From: Clostridiales bacterium
Lineage (GTDB): Bacteria > Bacillota > Clostridia > Lachnospirales > Lachnospiraceae
Reading direction: 5' to 3'
Length of the DNA stretch: 12,863 bases
Assembly: GCA_012512995.1 (NCBI GenBank)
Contig: JAAZDA010000231.1
Coordinates: 1-12,863, forward strand
The notes under the pieces were generated by a model, which saw nothing but the letters and a program-made list of their open reading frames with translations, was not told where the DNA came from and searched no databases. Positions 1 through 5,976 of this stretch are shown one piece after another (position 1 is the stretch's first letter; the number at the start of each line of letters is the position of its first letter). The translations under genes were made by a program, and so were the position numbers.

Positions 1-236
1 CATATATACTTGTGCCGGGTTATGGAGCGCAGGGCGGGAAGGCAGAGGATCTGGTCAATTTCTTCAATGAGGACGGACTCGGCGCGATAGTCAATTCCTC
101 ACGCGGAATAATTGCGGCATACACAACTGAAAAGTACAGCAGATACGGACAGGAAAGATTCGCTGAGGCAGCAAGGGCTGCAACGCGCGATATGATCGAA
201 GATATCAGAAGTGCGCTGAGCAAAGCCGGATTTTGA
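1..236 (+). CDS. pyrF: Orotidine 5'-phosphate decarboxylase, 3' end (partial)
   Basis: This is the C-terminal end of a gene cut by the left edge of the window; the reading frame is open from base 3 to the TGA at 234-236, giving about 77 residues. The visible part carries the PGYGAQGG loop and the NSSRGI segment. In the type 2 (subfamily 2) OMP decarboxylases these contact the substrate phosphate. The enzyme converts OMP to UMP, the last step of de novo pyrimidine synthesis, in the cytoplasm. The segment ends in a helical, Ala/Arg-rich stretch usual for the family. pyrE starts 26 bp downstream on the same strand, so the two are almost surely co-transcribed. An apparent GTG 'start' at 12 is an internal Val codon, because upstream codons continue the same protein (Y-I-L-V-P-G). 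Confidence 0.92.
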   Translation, partial: YILVPGYGAQGGKAEDLVNFFNEDGLGAIVNSSRGIIAAYTTEKYSRYGQERFAEAARAATRDMIEDIRSALSKAGF

Positions 237-262
237 CAAACTACAGACGAAAGGAAACATCC

Positions 263-943
263 ATGGAAGATTACAGACAGAGTTTTATTGATTTTATGGT
301 TGACTGCGGCGTTTTGAGATTCGGTGAATTCACACTTAAGAGCGGACGCAAATCGCCATTCTTCATGAATGCCGGGTTATATCAGGACGGCTCACAGCTC
401 CTGAGACTAGGGGAGTATTACGCAAGGGCTATCCATTCTGTTTACGGGCTTGACTTTGATGTTCTGTTCGGACCTGCATATAAGGGAATTCCGCTTGCGG
501 TTGCAACTGTCATCGAAATCAGCAGGCTGTATGGAAGAAATATAAAGTATTGCGCTAACCGCAAGGAAATCAAGGATCACGGGGACAAAGGAATACTGCT
601 CGGCAGCAGGCTGCATGACGGAGACAGAGTGGTCATAATAGAGGACGTCACGACATCAGGCGCATCCATGGCTGAGACAGTACCGATACTGAGGCAGCAG
701 GCTGATGTTGATATTGTCGGCCTTATGGTGAGCCTTGACCGTGAAGAAAAGGGAATTGATACAGACAGGAGCGCACTTCAGGATATAAAGGATAAGTACG
801 GATTCCCGGCACATGCTATAGTGACTATGTCTGAAGTGACGGAGTATCTGTACGGCAAAGATATAGATGGCACGGTCCTGATAGACGATAATGTAAAGGC
901 GGCTATTGATACATATTACGCGCAGTATGGAGCACAGAGCTGA
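263..943 (+). CDS. pyrE: Orotate phosphoribosyltransferase
   Basis: A 226-residue protein of normal family length. PyrE joins orotate to PRPP to give OMP, the substrate of the PyrF encoded just upstream. The PRPP-binding signature VVIIEDVTTSGAS is at residues 123-135. The orotate/PRPP loop KEIKDHGDKG, with its catalytic Lys and Asp/His residues, lies about 25 residues earlier. The N-terminal FTLKSGRKSPFFMN segment is also typical. I chose ATG 263 because AAAGGA at 250-255 lies 7 bases before it. The frame is open further upstream to 233 with a possible start overlapping pyrF, but that would add ten residues not expected in the family and has no ribosome binding site. The stop at 941-943 overlaps the ribosome binding site of the next gene, so translation of the two is probably coupled. 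Confidence 0.96.
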   Translation: MEDYRQSFIDFMVDCGVLRFGEFTLKSGRKSPFFMNAGLYQDGSQLLRLGEYYARAIHSVYGLDFDVLFGPAYKGIPLAVATVIEISRLYGRNIKYCANRKEIKDHGDKGILLGSRLHDGDRVVIIEDVTTSGASMAETVPILRQQADVDIVGLMVSLDREEKGIDTDRSALQDIKDKYGFPAHAIVTMSEVTEYLYGKDIDGTVLIDDNVKAAIDTYYAQYGAQS

Positions 944-950
944 GGAAAAG

Positions 951-1280
951 ATGGCAGTACATCAGGTAAAGCGCAGGAAACACCTGTTTACAAGTAAAAA
1001 GAAATCATTCAGGGCTCTGCTCAGCGATTGTCTGGGCGCTGTGTCATTTGTTTTTTCGCTGATCACGCTTTATAAGACATTCATGAATGAAGGTCAGGCA
1101 ACGCTTAATTATGGGGCTGCCTTTATGGCGTGCGTGATAATTGCTCTCGCAGGCTTTGTTATGGCAGTACTGTCGCGCAAAGAGCCTGACTGTTATTATT
1201 CGTTTTCATATATAGGAATGATCCTTAACGGCTCGGTACTTGTGTTGAGCGCGGTCGTTATATATCTCGGTGCAGTATAA
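951..1280 (+). CDS. Small three-helix membrane protein, function unknown
   Basis: A 109-residue protein. It begins with a basic, cytoplasm-facing stretch (VKRRKHLFTSKKKSFR, about residues 6-21), followed by three hydrophobic segments at about 22-43, 54-75 and 83-108. By the positive-inside rule the N-terminus should be in the cytoplasm. I do not recognise a functional family; small proteins of this shape in Clostridia are carried only as domains of unknown function. ATG 951 is preferred because GAGGA at 942-946 precedes it; an in-frame ATG at 927 lies inside pyrE and lacks a good ribosome binding site. It sits 7 bp after pyrE and 21 bp before the peptidase gene, so it is most likely part of the same transcript, but nothing ties it to pyrimidine synthesis. 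Confidence 0.8.
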   Translation: MAVHQVKRRKHLFTSKKKSFRALLSDCLGAVSFVFSLITLYKTFMNEGQATLNYGAAFMACVIIALAGFVMAVLSRKEPDCYYSFSYIGMILNGSVLVLSAVVIYLGAV

Positions 1281-1301
1281 ACAACAAAAGAAGGTTTGCA
1301 A

Positions 1302-3395
1302 ATGGAGAATACAGATTTTGATGAAAGATACGGCCTTGCTGCCGGCAGGGTAAGTGAGATTGCAGCAGGAGCAGAAACAAAAGAAATGTCTTCGTCTTTT
1401 GTGGATTATTTCAGAAGAACAGCAGAATTCCTTGACATGATGACGAAAGAGACGGAATTCATAAAGAACGGCGGACTTATTACCGCCGGAGCAGATGCGC
1501 TAAAAATACGTAATCATGCACTTTATAATGACATACTTCCTGAAAACTACGGCAATAGCTTCGCCAATCCGACATATGCGGAATCTGAGCTTGGCTGTGA
1601 GTATGGCCCCCTGCTTTCGACACTGTATTATGAGATGCGTTCTGTGATACCGTTCATATATGACAGCCAGGTAATAGAAGACGCTATGGAGCGTGTCCTC
1701 ACGCGCTATGAGCTTTTCCTGGAGATATACGGTGTGTTTGAGACGGCGGATGAAGGCACGCTGCCGCCTGCATCCGAAATAAAACACAGGATGTATGATT
1801 ATCTTTCAGATTACATTGAAGATGAGCTCGCATATGATACCCGCGAGAAGCTTATAAGTGACAGGAACCTTGCAGGAATTGTCATCAAAGATGCGGATTT
1901 TAAGGACATGAGTTTTCTTTATCGCTACGGCGAATATGTTTCGGATGATGAGACAGGACTTGCAGAGCACCTTTCAGAGCTATCTGAGGAAGAGATAGAA
2001 AAGCTGGCTGATACATATACGGAAGGGTATCGCATAGGCTTTAAGGCCGCAGGCAAACCGCTTGATAGAAAGCAGTTCTGCAGTGTTTATTATCATCTCG
2101 GATTCGAGAGGATAATGAGAAAGGCGTATTCGAACTTTGCGGGCATGCATCTGAAAGTTGCTGCGCCGCGTGATATTCCTACTGTATTTCGCATGCTAAA
2201 ATCGTTTTCCATCGGGATTACAGGTGCTGCGGCAAATCCGCAATATCTTTATGACCACCGCGAAGATCTCGCGTTGTTCCTCGATGCGAGGATGGCGGGA
2301 AAACGTCTCGAAGCATTGGAAGCAGTTTATGATTCCATGCATGATGAGACAGTTACTTATGCAGGGCCGGCTGTCATGGAGACATTCGGAGAGGATCCGT
2401 TCTCACCTGTATCAAAGAAAGAAAACGTACGTTACAATGCTGAGCAGCAGAAGACAGTCGCCGGCATGAACGTTAAGGCAATGCTCCTTTATAACGACGC
2501 TGTCGTGGCGAAAGAGCGCAGCTTCACGATCATTTCGTTCCCTGTCCCTTCGATAGCCGACAGCAAAGAACGCTATGATGAGATATTTGATGCTGTCATA
2601 GAGATTAACACACTGGATTATCATAAATATCAGAAGATCCAGGCTTGTATCATAGACGCCCTCAATGATTGTGAACGTGTCGAAATAAAGGGCATGAACG
2701 GCAGCAGGACAGACATGAATGTCGAGCTGTTCCGCCTTACAGATCCGTCAAAACAAGCTATATTCGAGAACTGCGTCGCTGATGTGAACATTCCGGTCGG
2801 TGAAGTTTTCACATCACCGAGACTAAAGGGGACTAATGGCTTACTCCACGTAACAGGCGTTTATCTTGAGGGACTGTATTTCAAGGATCTGTGGCTTAAG
2901 TTCGAAGATGGATGTACCGTGGATTACGGTTGCGGAAATTTCGAGGACCTTGCTGAAGGCAGAAAGTTCATTGAGGAGAACATCCTGTTCCATCACGAGA
3001 AACTGCCGATCGGAGAATTTGCCATAGGCACTAATACGACTGCTTATGCCTACGCCCGTAAATACGGTTTCAACAGCCGCCTTACAACGCTCATCGGCGA
3101 GAAGACAGGACCGCATTTCGCGGTAGGTGATACATGCTACTCTTCGGACGAGGATAACAGTATTTTTAATCCTGACGGAAAAGAAATCGTTGCAAAAGAA
3201 AATGAAATAAGCGCACTCAGGAAGACTGATCCAGACAAAGCATATTTCGGATGCCACACTGACATTACATTGCCGTATTCGGAACTTGGGCTTGTCTGTG
3301 GAATAAGGAACGACGGGAGCAGAGTCACGATCCTGGAGAACGGACGATTTGTACTGCAGGGGACAGAAGAACTAAATGTACCGCTCGATAAATGA
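1302..3395 (+). CDS. M29-family metallo-aminopeptidase with long N-terminal extension
   Basis: A 697-residue protein whose C-terminal part (about 490-660) matches the thermophilic aminopeptidase family M29 (AmpS/AmpT/PepS). Expected metal-ligand and catalytic residues can be placed in order: E501 (GEVFTSP), E572 (GEFAIGTN), catalytic E600 (GEKTG), H605 (PHFAVG), Y612, and H652/D654 (HTD). The E600-H605-Y612 spacing equals the family's E340-H345-Y352. Such enzymes use two metal ions to remove N-terminal residues from peptides in the cytoplasm. Usual M29 proteins have about 410 residues; here about 280 extra, mostly helical and acidic residues precede the catalytic part, with no recognised domain. 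No signal peptide is seen. ATG 1302 follows AAGG (1291-1294) by 7 bases; an in-frame TTG at 1296 is too close to that site. The true peptide substrate is unknown. Confidence 0.85.
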   Translation: MENTDFDERYGLAAGRVSEIAAGAETKEMSSSFVDYFRRTAEFLDMMTKETEFIKNGGLITAGADALKIRNHALYNDILPENYGNSFANPTYAESELGCEYGPLLSTLYYEMRSVIPFIYDSQVIEDAMERVLTRYELFLEIYGVFETADEGTLPPASEIKHRMYDYLSDYIEDELAYDTREKLISDRNLAGIVIKDADFKDMSFLYRYGEYVSDDETGLAEHLSELSEEEIEKLADTYTEGYRIGFKAAGKPLDRKQFCSVYYHLGFERIMRKAYSNFAGMHLKVAAPRDIPTVFRMLKSFSIGITGAAANPQYLYDHREDLALFLDARMAGKRLEALEAVYDSMHDETVTYAGPAVMETFGEDPFSPVSKKENVRYNAEQQKTVAGMNVKAMLLYNDAVVAKERSFTIISFPVPSIADSKERYDEIFDAVIEINTLDYHKYQKIQACIIDALNDCERVEIKGMNGSRTDMNVELFRLTDPSKQAIFENCVADVNIPVGEVFTSPRLKGTNGLLHVTGVYLEGLYFKDLWLKFEDGCTVDYGCGNFEDLAEGRKFIEENILFHHEKLPIGEFAIGTNTTAYAYARKYGFNSRLTTLIGEKTGPHFAVGDTCYSSDEDNSIFNPDGKEIVAKENEISALRKTDPDKAYFGCHTDITLPYSELGLVCGIRNDGSRVTILENGRFVLQGTEELNVPLDK

Positions 3396-3606
3396 TATGA
3401 TGTAGGTGTCAAAAGTATCTATTTATCTAATGATATACGAATTGCTCCGTTTCCGGTGGAAACTCACGCAATTCTCCCCACACTCGGAATCCGCTGATTT
3501 ACTGCGTAAATCGCTACTTCCGAGTGTGGGACGGGTCCCAAATACATTCTGCTTTTTCTGCAAGCAGAAACGCAGAATGTACTTTTGACCCTTATATCAT
3601 GATATG
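3392..3606. repeat. Palindrome-rich, cloverleaf-like intergenic element (MITE-like)
   Basis: The gap between the peptidase gene and purE holds no credible gene but a highly organised set of inverted repeats. The outer pair GTCAAAAGTA (3408-3417) and TACTTTTGAC (3580-3589) is perfect; extended to 3400-3417 and 3580-3597 it matches at 15 of 18 positions. Inside are three arms: A, GAATTGC 3439-3445 with GCAATTC 3468-3474 and an inner 6-bp stem; B, a perfect 13-bp stem 3477-3489 with 3518-3530 and an inner 7-bp stem (GATTTAC/GTAAATC); C, a 10-bp stem 3543-3552 with 3572-3581 and an inner 7-bp palindrome. ATGATATG occurs at 3392-3399 and again at 3599-3606. Open frames across it (for example 3406-3588) look like by-products of the palindromes. 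The layout suggests a non-autonomous mobile or dispersed repeat; this is inference, since only one copy is visible. Confidence 0.75.
3543..3591 (+). terminator. Possible terminator: arm C hairpin of the element
   Basis: Arm C (TACATTCTGC 3543-3552 paired with GCAGAATGTA 3572-3581, with an inner TTTCTG/CAGAAA stem) is followed at once by a short T-run (TTTT at 3583-3586). It lies between the end of the peptidase gene and the purE promoter, where a terminator is expected. The T-run is short and is itself part of the outer inverted repeat, so termination here would be a side effect of the element. No better intrinsic terminator is present in the 308-bp gap. Confidence 0.35.
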
Positions 3607-3617
3607 GAATAAATGTT

Positions 3618-3646
3618 TTGACCTGAACAAAGTTTATATGTACACT
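3618..3646 (+). promoter_or_regulatory. Probable sigma-A-type promoter of the purine operon
   Basis: TTGACC at 3618-3623 (five of six with TTGACA) is followed after 17 bases by TACACT at 3641-3646 (four of six with TATAAT). It lies 58 bases before the purE start, just outside the palindromic element, and is the best promoter match in the gap. Transcription would begin near 3653, giving a leader of about 50 bases. No purine riboswitch fits in that leader. Confidence 0.5.
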
Positions 3647-3657
3647 GTATGTAAATT

Positions 3658-3679
3658 GTGACAGAATTGTTACAGAATT
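3658..3679 (+). repeat. Tandem 11-bp direct repeat in the purE leader
   Basis: GTGACAGAATT (3658-3668) is followed directly by GTTACAGAATT (3669-3679), identical at 10 of 11 positions. A spacing of one helical turn, just downstream of the predicted promoter and upstream of the ribosome binding site, is what a regulator binding site could look like. No known operator is recognised, and the repeat could be chance in AT-rich DNA. Confidence 0.45.
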
Positions 3680-3703
3680 TATTATCGGAGGCATGAAAGA
3701 AAA

Positions 3704-4210
3704 ATGGCGACAGTCGGTATAGTAATGGGATCTGATTCAGACATGGGTGTCATGAGTAAAGCCGCGGATATTCTGGACGAGTTCGGGGTATCATATGAAA
3801 TGCATATAATTTCTGCGCACAGAGAACCTGATGTTTTCTTCAAGTGGGCTTCGGAAGCTGAGTCAAGAGGCATAAAGGTAATCATTGCCGGCGCCGGAAT
3901 GGCAGCGCATCTTCCCGGAATGTCAGCTGCATTGTTCCCATTGCCTGTTATAGGTATCCCGATGTATTCAAAGTCTCTGGGAGGAAATGACGCACTTTAT
4001 TCTATACTCCAGATGCCAGGGGGAATACCGGTCGCGACAGTTGCAATAGACGGAGGAAAGAACGCGGGACTTCTTGCTGTAAAGATCCTGGCTGTTTCTG
4101 ACCCGGCTCTTCTCTCTCACCTTAAGGAGTATTCGGAGAATATGAAGAAAGAGATCGAGAAGAAAGATCAGAAGCTTCAGGAAGTCGGACATAGTAATTA
4201 CAATCAGTGA
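3704..4210 (+). CDS. purE: PurE, N5-carboxyaminoimidazole ribonucleotide mutase (class I-like)
   Basis: A 168-residue protein matching PurE along its length: GSDSD at 9-13 (phosphate-binding loop), SAHRE at 37-41 with the catalytic H39, the AGAGMAAHLPGM loop, and GGNDALYSILQMPGGIPVATVAI. It makes CAIR in de novo purine synthesis. Class I enzymes rearrange N5-CAIR supplied by PurK, while class II enzymes carboxylate AIR directly; the sequence looks class I, but no purK is in the window. The last 30 residues form a Lys/Glu-rich helical tail beyond the core. ATG 3704 starts the correct protein. GGAGG at 3687-3691 is 12 bases away, longer than usual, while an out-of-frame ATG at 3693 is only 1 base from it. 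This gene heads the purine cluster. Confidence 0.95.
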   Translation: MATVGIVMGSDSDMGVMSKAADILDEFGVSYEMHIISAHREPDVFFKWASEAESRGIKVIIAGAGMAAHLPGMSAALFPLPVIGIPMYSKSLGGNDALYSILQMPGGIPVATVAIDGGKNAGLLAVKILAVSDPALLSHLKEYSENMKKEIEKKDQKLQEVGHSNYNQ

Positions 4211-4218
4211 CAATACAA

Positions 4219-4252
4219 AAGCCGCTGTATGATGCAAAACATACTGCGGCTT
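4219..4252 (+). other. Hairpin between purE and purM
   Basis: AAGCCGCTGTATG (4219-4231) pairs with CATACTGCGGCTT (4240-4252), 12 of 13 positions, around an 8-base loop. No T-run follows, so it is not a standard intrinsic terminator. It may act as an RNA-stabilising or processing hairpin that sets purE expression apart from purM-purN-purD. The rest of the 99-bp gap holds only the purM ribosome binding site and perhaps a weak -10 box (TATTAT, 4277-4282). Confidence 0.6.
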
Positions 4253-4309
4253 AAAGTGCGTTTATGGGACATTGTGTATTATGAAAGCTCAGAAAGGTGA
4301 GGACAGACT

Positions 4310-5335
4310 ATGGATTACAAAACTGCCGGTGTTGATATCGAAGCAGGTTACAAATCAGTTGAATTGATGAAGGGCTTTGTGAAGTCGACATTCCGCCCGG
4401 AAGTAATAGGCGGGATAGGCGGATTTTCGGGAGCCTTTTCCATGGAGAAGATAAAGGACATGGAGAAACCGGTCCTGCTCTCTGGCACCGATGGAGTGGG
4501 AACCAAGATCAAACTTGCATTTCTTATGGATAAACATGATACCGTAGGAATCGATTGTGTCGCGATGTGTGTGAACGATGTTGCATGTGCCGGCGGCGAG
4601 CCTTTGTTCTTCCTTGATTACATAGCATGCGGACGCAATTATCCGGAGAAGATCGCGGCAATAGTAAAGGGCGTGGCTGAGGGCTGCAGGATGGCAGACA
4701 GTGCGCTTCTCGGAGGCGAGACAGCTGAGCATCCAGGTCTTATGCCGGAGACTGAATATGATCTTGCAGGATTTTCAGTAGGCGTCGTGGATGAGAAAAA
4801 TATGATCACCGGCAGGAACATTAAACCGGGTGATGTGATTATAGGCGCGGCTTCAAGCGGCGTACATTCTAATGGATTTTCGCTTGTGAGAAGTGTATTC
4901 AATGTCAATGAAGAAAATCTGCAGCGCTATTATGAAGAACTCGGCGGGACACTCGGAGATGTTCTTCTAAGGCCCACGAAGATTTATGTCCATATGCTCA
5001 AAGAGATCCGCAGTGAGGGTGTTGTGCTCAAAGGCTGCAGTCATATAACAGGCGGCGGTTTCTATGAGAATATGCCGCGTATGCTCCCCGAGGGGACAGC
5101 ACTTGAAATCAGAAAAGACAGTTATCCGATACCCCCGATCTTCTCACTTATTCAGAAGACAGGTAATATTGAAGAAGAAATGATGTACAACACATTCAAT
5201 ATGGGAATAGGAATGTGTATGGCAGTTGATCCTGCTGATGCAGACAGAACACTTGCAGCCATCAGGGCTTCAGGTGAAGATGGATATATTATCGGTCGCG
5301 TCACAGAAGGTGACAGGAAAGTGACTCTTATATGA
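4310..5335 (+). CDS. purM: Phosphoribosylformylglycinamidine cyclo-ligase (AIR synthetase)
   Basis: A 341-residue protein of the usual PurM length. It closes FGAM to AIR using ATP in de novo purine synthesis. Diagnostic stretches are GTDGVGTK at 59-66 (nucleotide/phosphate binding), the AMCVND segment at 85-90, GGETAEHPG at 135-143, and the Gly-rich HITGGGFYEN loop in the C-terminal half. The start at 4310 is supported by AAAGGTGAGG (4293-4302). The final codons overlap the start of purN in an ATGA arrangement, so purM and purN are translationally coupled. Its product AIR is the direct precursor for the PurE/PurK step, and purE lies just upstream. Confidence 0.97.
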   Translation: MDYKTAGVDIEAGYKSVELMKGFVKSTFRPEVIGGIGGFSGAFSMEKIKDMEKPVLLSGTDGVGTKIKLAFLMDKHDTVGIDCVAMCVNDVACAGGEPLFFLDYIACGRNYPEKIAAIVKGVAEGCRMADSALLGGETAEHPGLMPETEYDLAGFSVGVVDEKNMITGRNIKPGDVIIGAASSGVHSNGFSLVRSVFNVNEENLQRYYEELGGTLGDVLLRPTKIYVHMLKEIRSEGVVLKGCSHITGGGFYENMPRMLPEGTALEIRKDSYPIPPIFSLIQKTGNIEEEMMYNTFNMGIGMCMAVDPADADRTLAAIRASGEDGYIIGRVTEGDRKVTLI

Positions 5336-5976
5336 TAAAACTGGTAGTCTGTGTATCCGGCGGGGGAACGAACCTTCAGCATATAATAGACAGGATATCT
5401 GACGGGACGATACATGAAGCAGAGATAGTGCGTGTAATAGCTAACAATGCAGATGCATATGCTTTGGAGCGCGCGGGAAAAGCCGGAATAGATGCAGTGT
5501 GTGTTTCGCCAAAGAGTTTTGACGACAGAGGAAGCTTTAACCAGGCTCTGCTGAAGGCCGTAGATGAAGTGAAACCTGACCTCATAGTGCTGGCGGGATT
5601 TCTTGTGGCGATACCACCTGAAATGATTCGTAAGTACCCGGACAGGATCATCAACATACATCCTTCACTGATACCGTCGTTCTGCGGCGTCGGCTATTAC
5701 GGTCTGCATGTACACGAGAAGGTATTGGATCGCGGAGTAAAGATCACCGGAGCCACTGTCCATTTTGTGGATGAAGGAATGGATTCAGGACCGATCATTC
5801 TTCAGAAGGCTGTCGAAGTAATGAACGGGGATACTCCGGAAGTTTTGCAGAAGAGAGTAATGGAACAGGCAGAATGGATAATTCTTCCCAGAGCCATAGA
5901 ACTCATAGCTGAGGGAAAAGTCAGGGTCAGCGGACGAAGGACTGAGATCCTGGAGAGCCCTGACATGGAGGCATAA
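5332..5976 (+). CDS. purN: Phosphoribosylglycinamide formyltransferase (GAR transformylase)
   Basis: A 214-residue protein of the folate-dependent PurN family, which moves a formyl group from 10-formyl-THF to GAR. The N-terminal SGGGTNLQ loop binds the GAR phosphate. The catalytic triad is complete: N108 and H110 in INIHPSL, and D147 in HFVDEGMDSGP. The 'SFCGVGYYGLHVHEKVL' stretch after the triad is longer than in the E. coli enzyme but is the form I expect for clostridial PurN. The ATG overlaps the purM stop by four bases (ATGA), and the TAA stop shares its last base with the ATG of purD, so the three genes form a coupled unit. There is no sign of the formate-using PurT in the window. Confidence 0.97.
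   Translation: MIKLVVCVSGGGTNLQHIIDRISDGTIHEAEIVRVIANNADAYALERAGKAGIDAVCVSPKSFDDRGSFNQALLKAVDEVKPDLIVLAGFLVAIPPEMIRKYPDRIINIHPSLIPSFCGVGYYGLHVHEKVLDRGVKITGATVHFVDEGMDSGPIILQKAVEVMNGDTPEVLQKRVMEQAEWIILPRAIELIAEGKVRVSGRRTEILESPDMEA

Noticed and set aside
3406..3588. 60-codon open frame starting with GTG across the intergenic element
   Set aside because: It runs almost exactly from one outer inverted repeat to the other, has no ribosome binding site, and its composition follows from the palindromes. Treated as a by-product of the repeat.
3622..3630. CCTGAACAA between the -35 and -10 boxes as a PurR PurBox
   Set aside because: It differs from the CCGAACA core, occurs once, and lacks the paired inverted copy that Bacillus PurR needs.
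3464..3694. 76-codon open frame on the minus strand through the element and purE leader
   Set aside because: It crosses the palindromes and the predicted purE promoter, lacks a ribosome binding site and resembles no family.
4253..4300. Separate promoter for purM (TATTAT at 4277-4282)
   Set aside because: No acceptable -35 box is found at 16-18 bases upstream, so it is mentioned only as a weak possibility.
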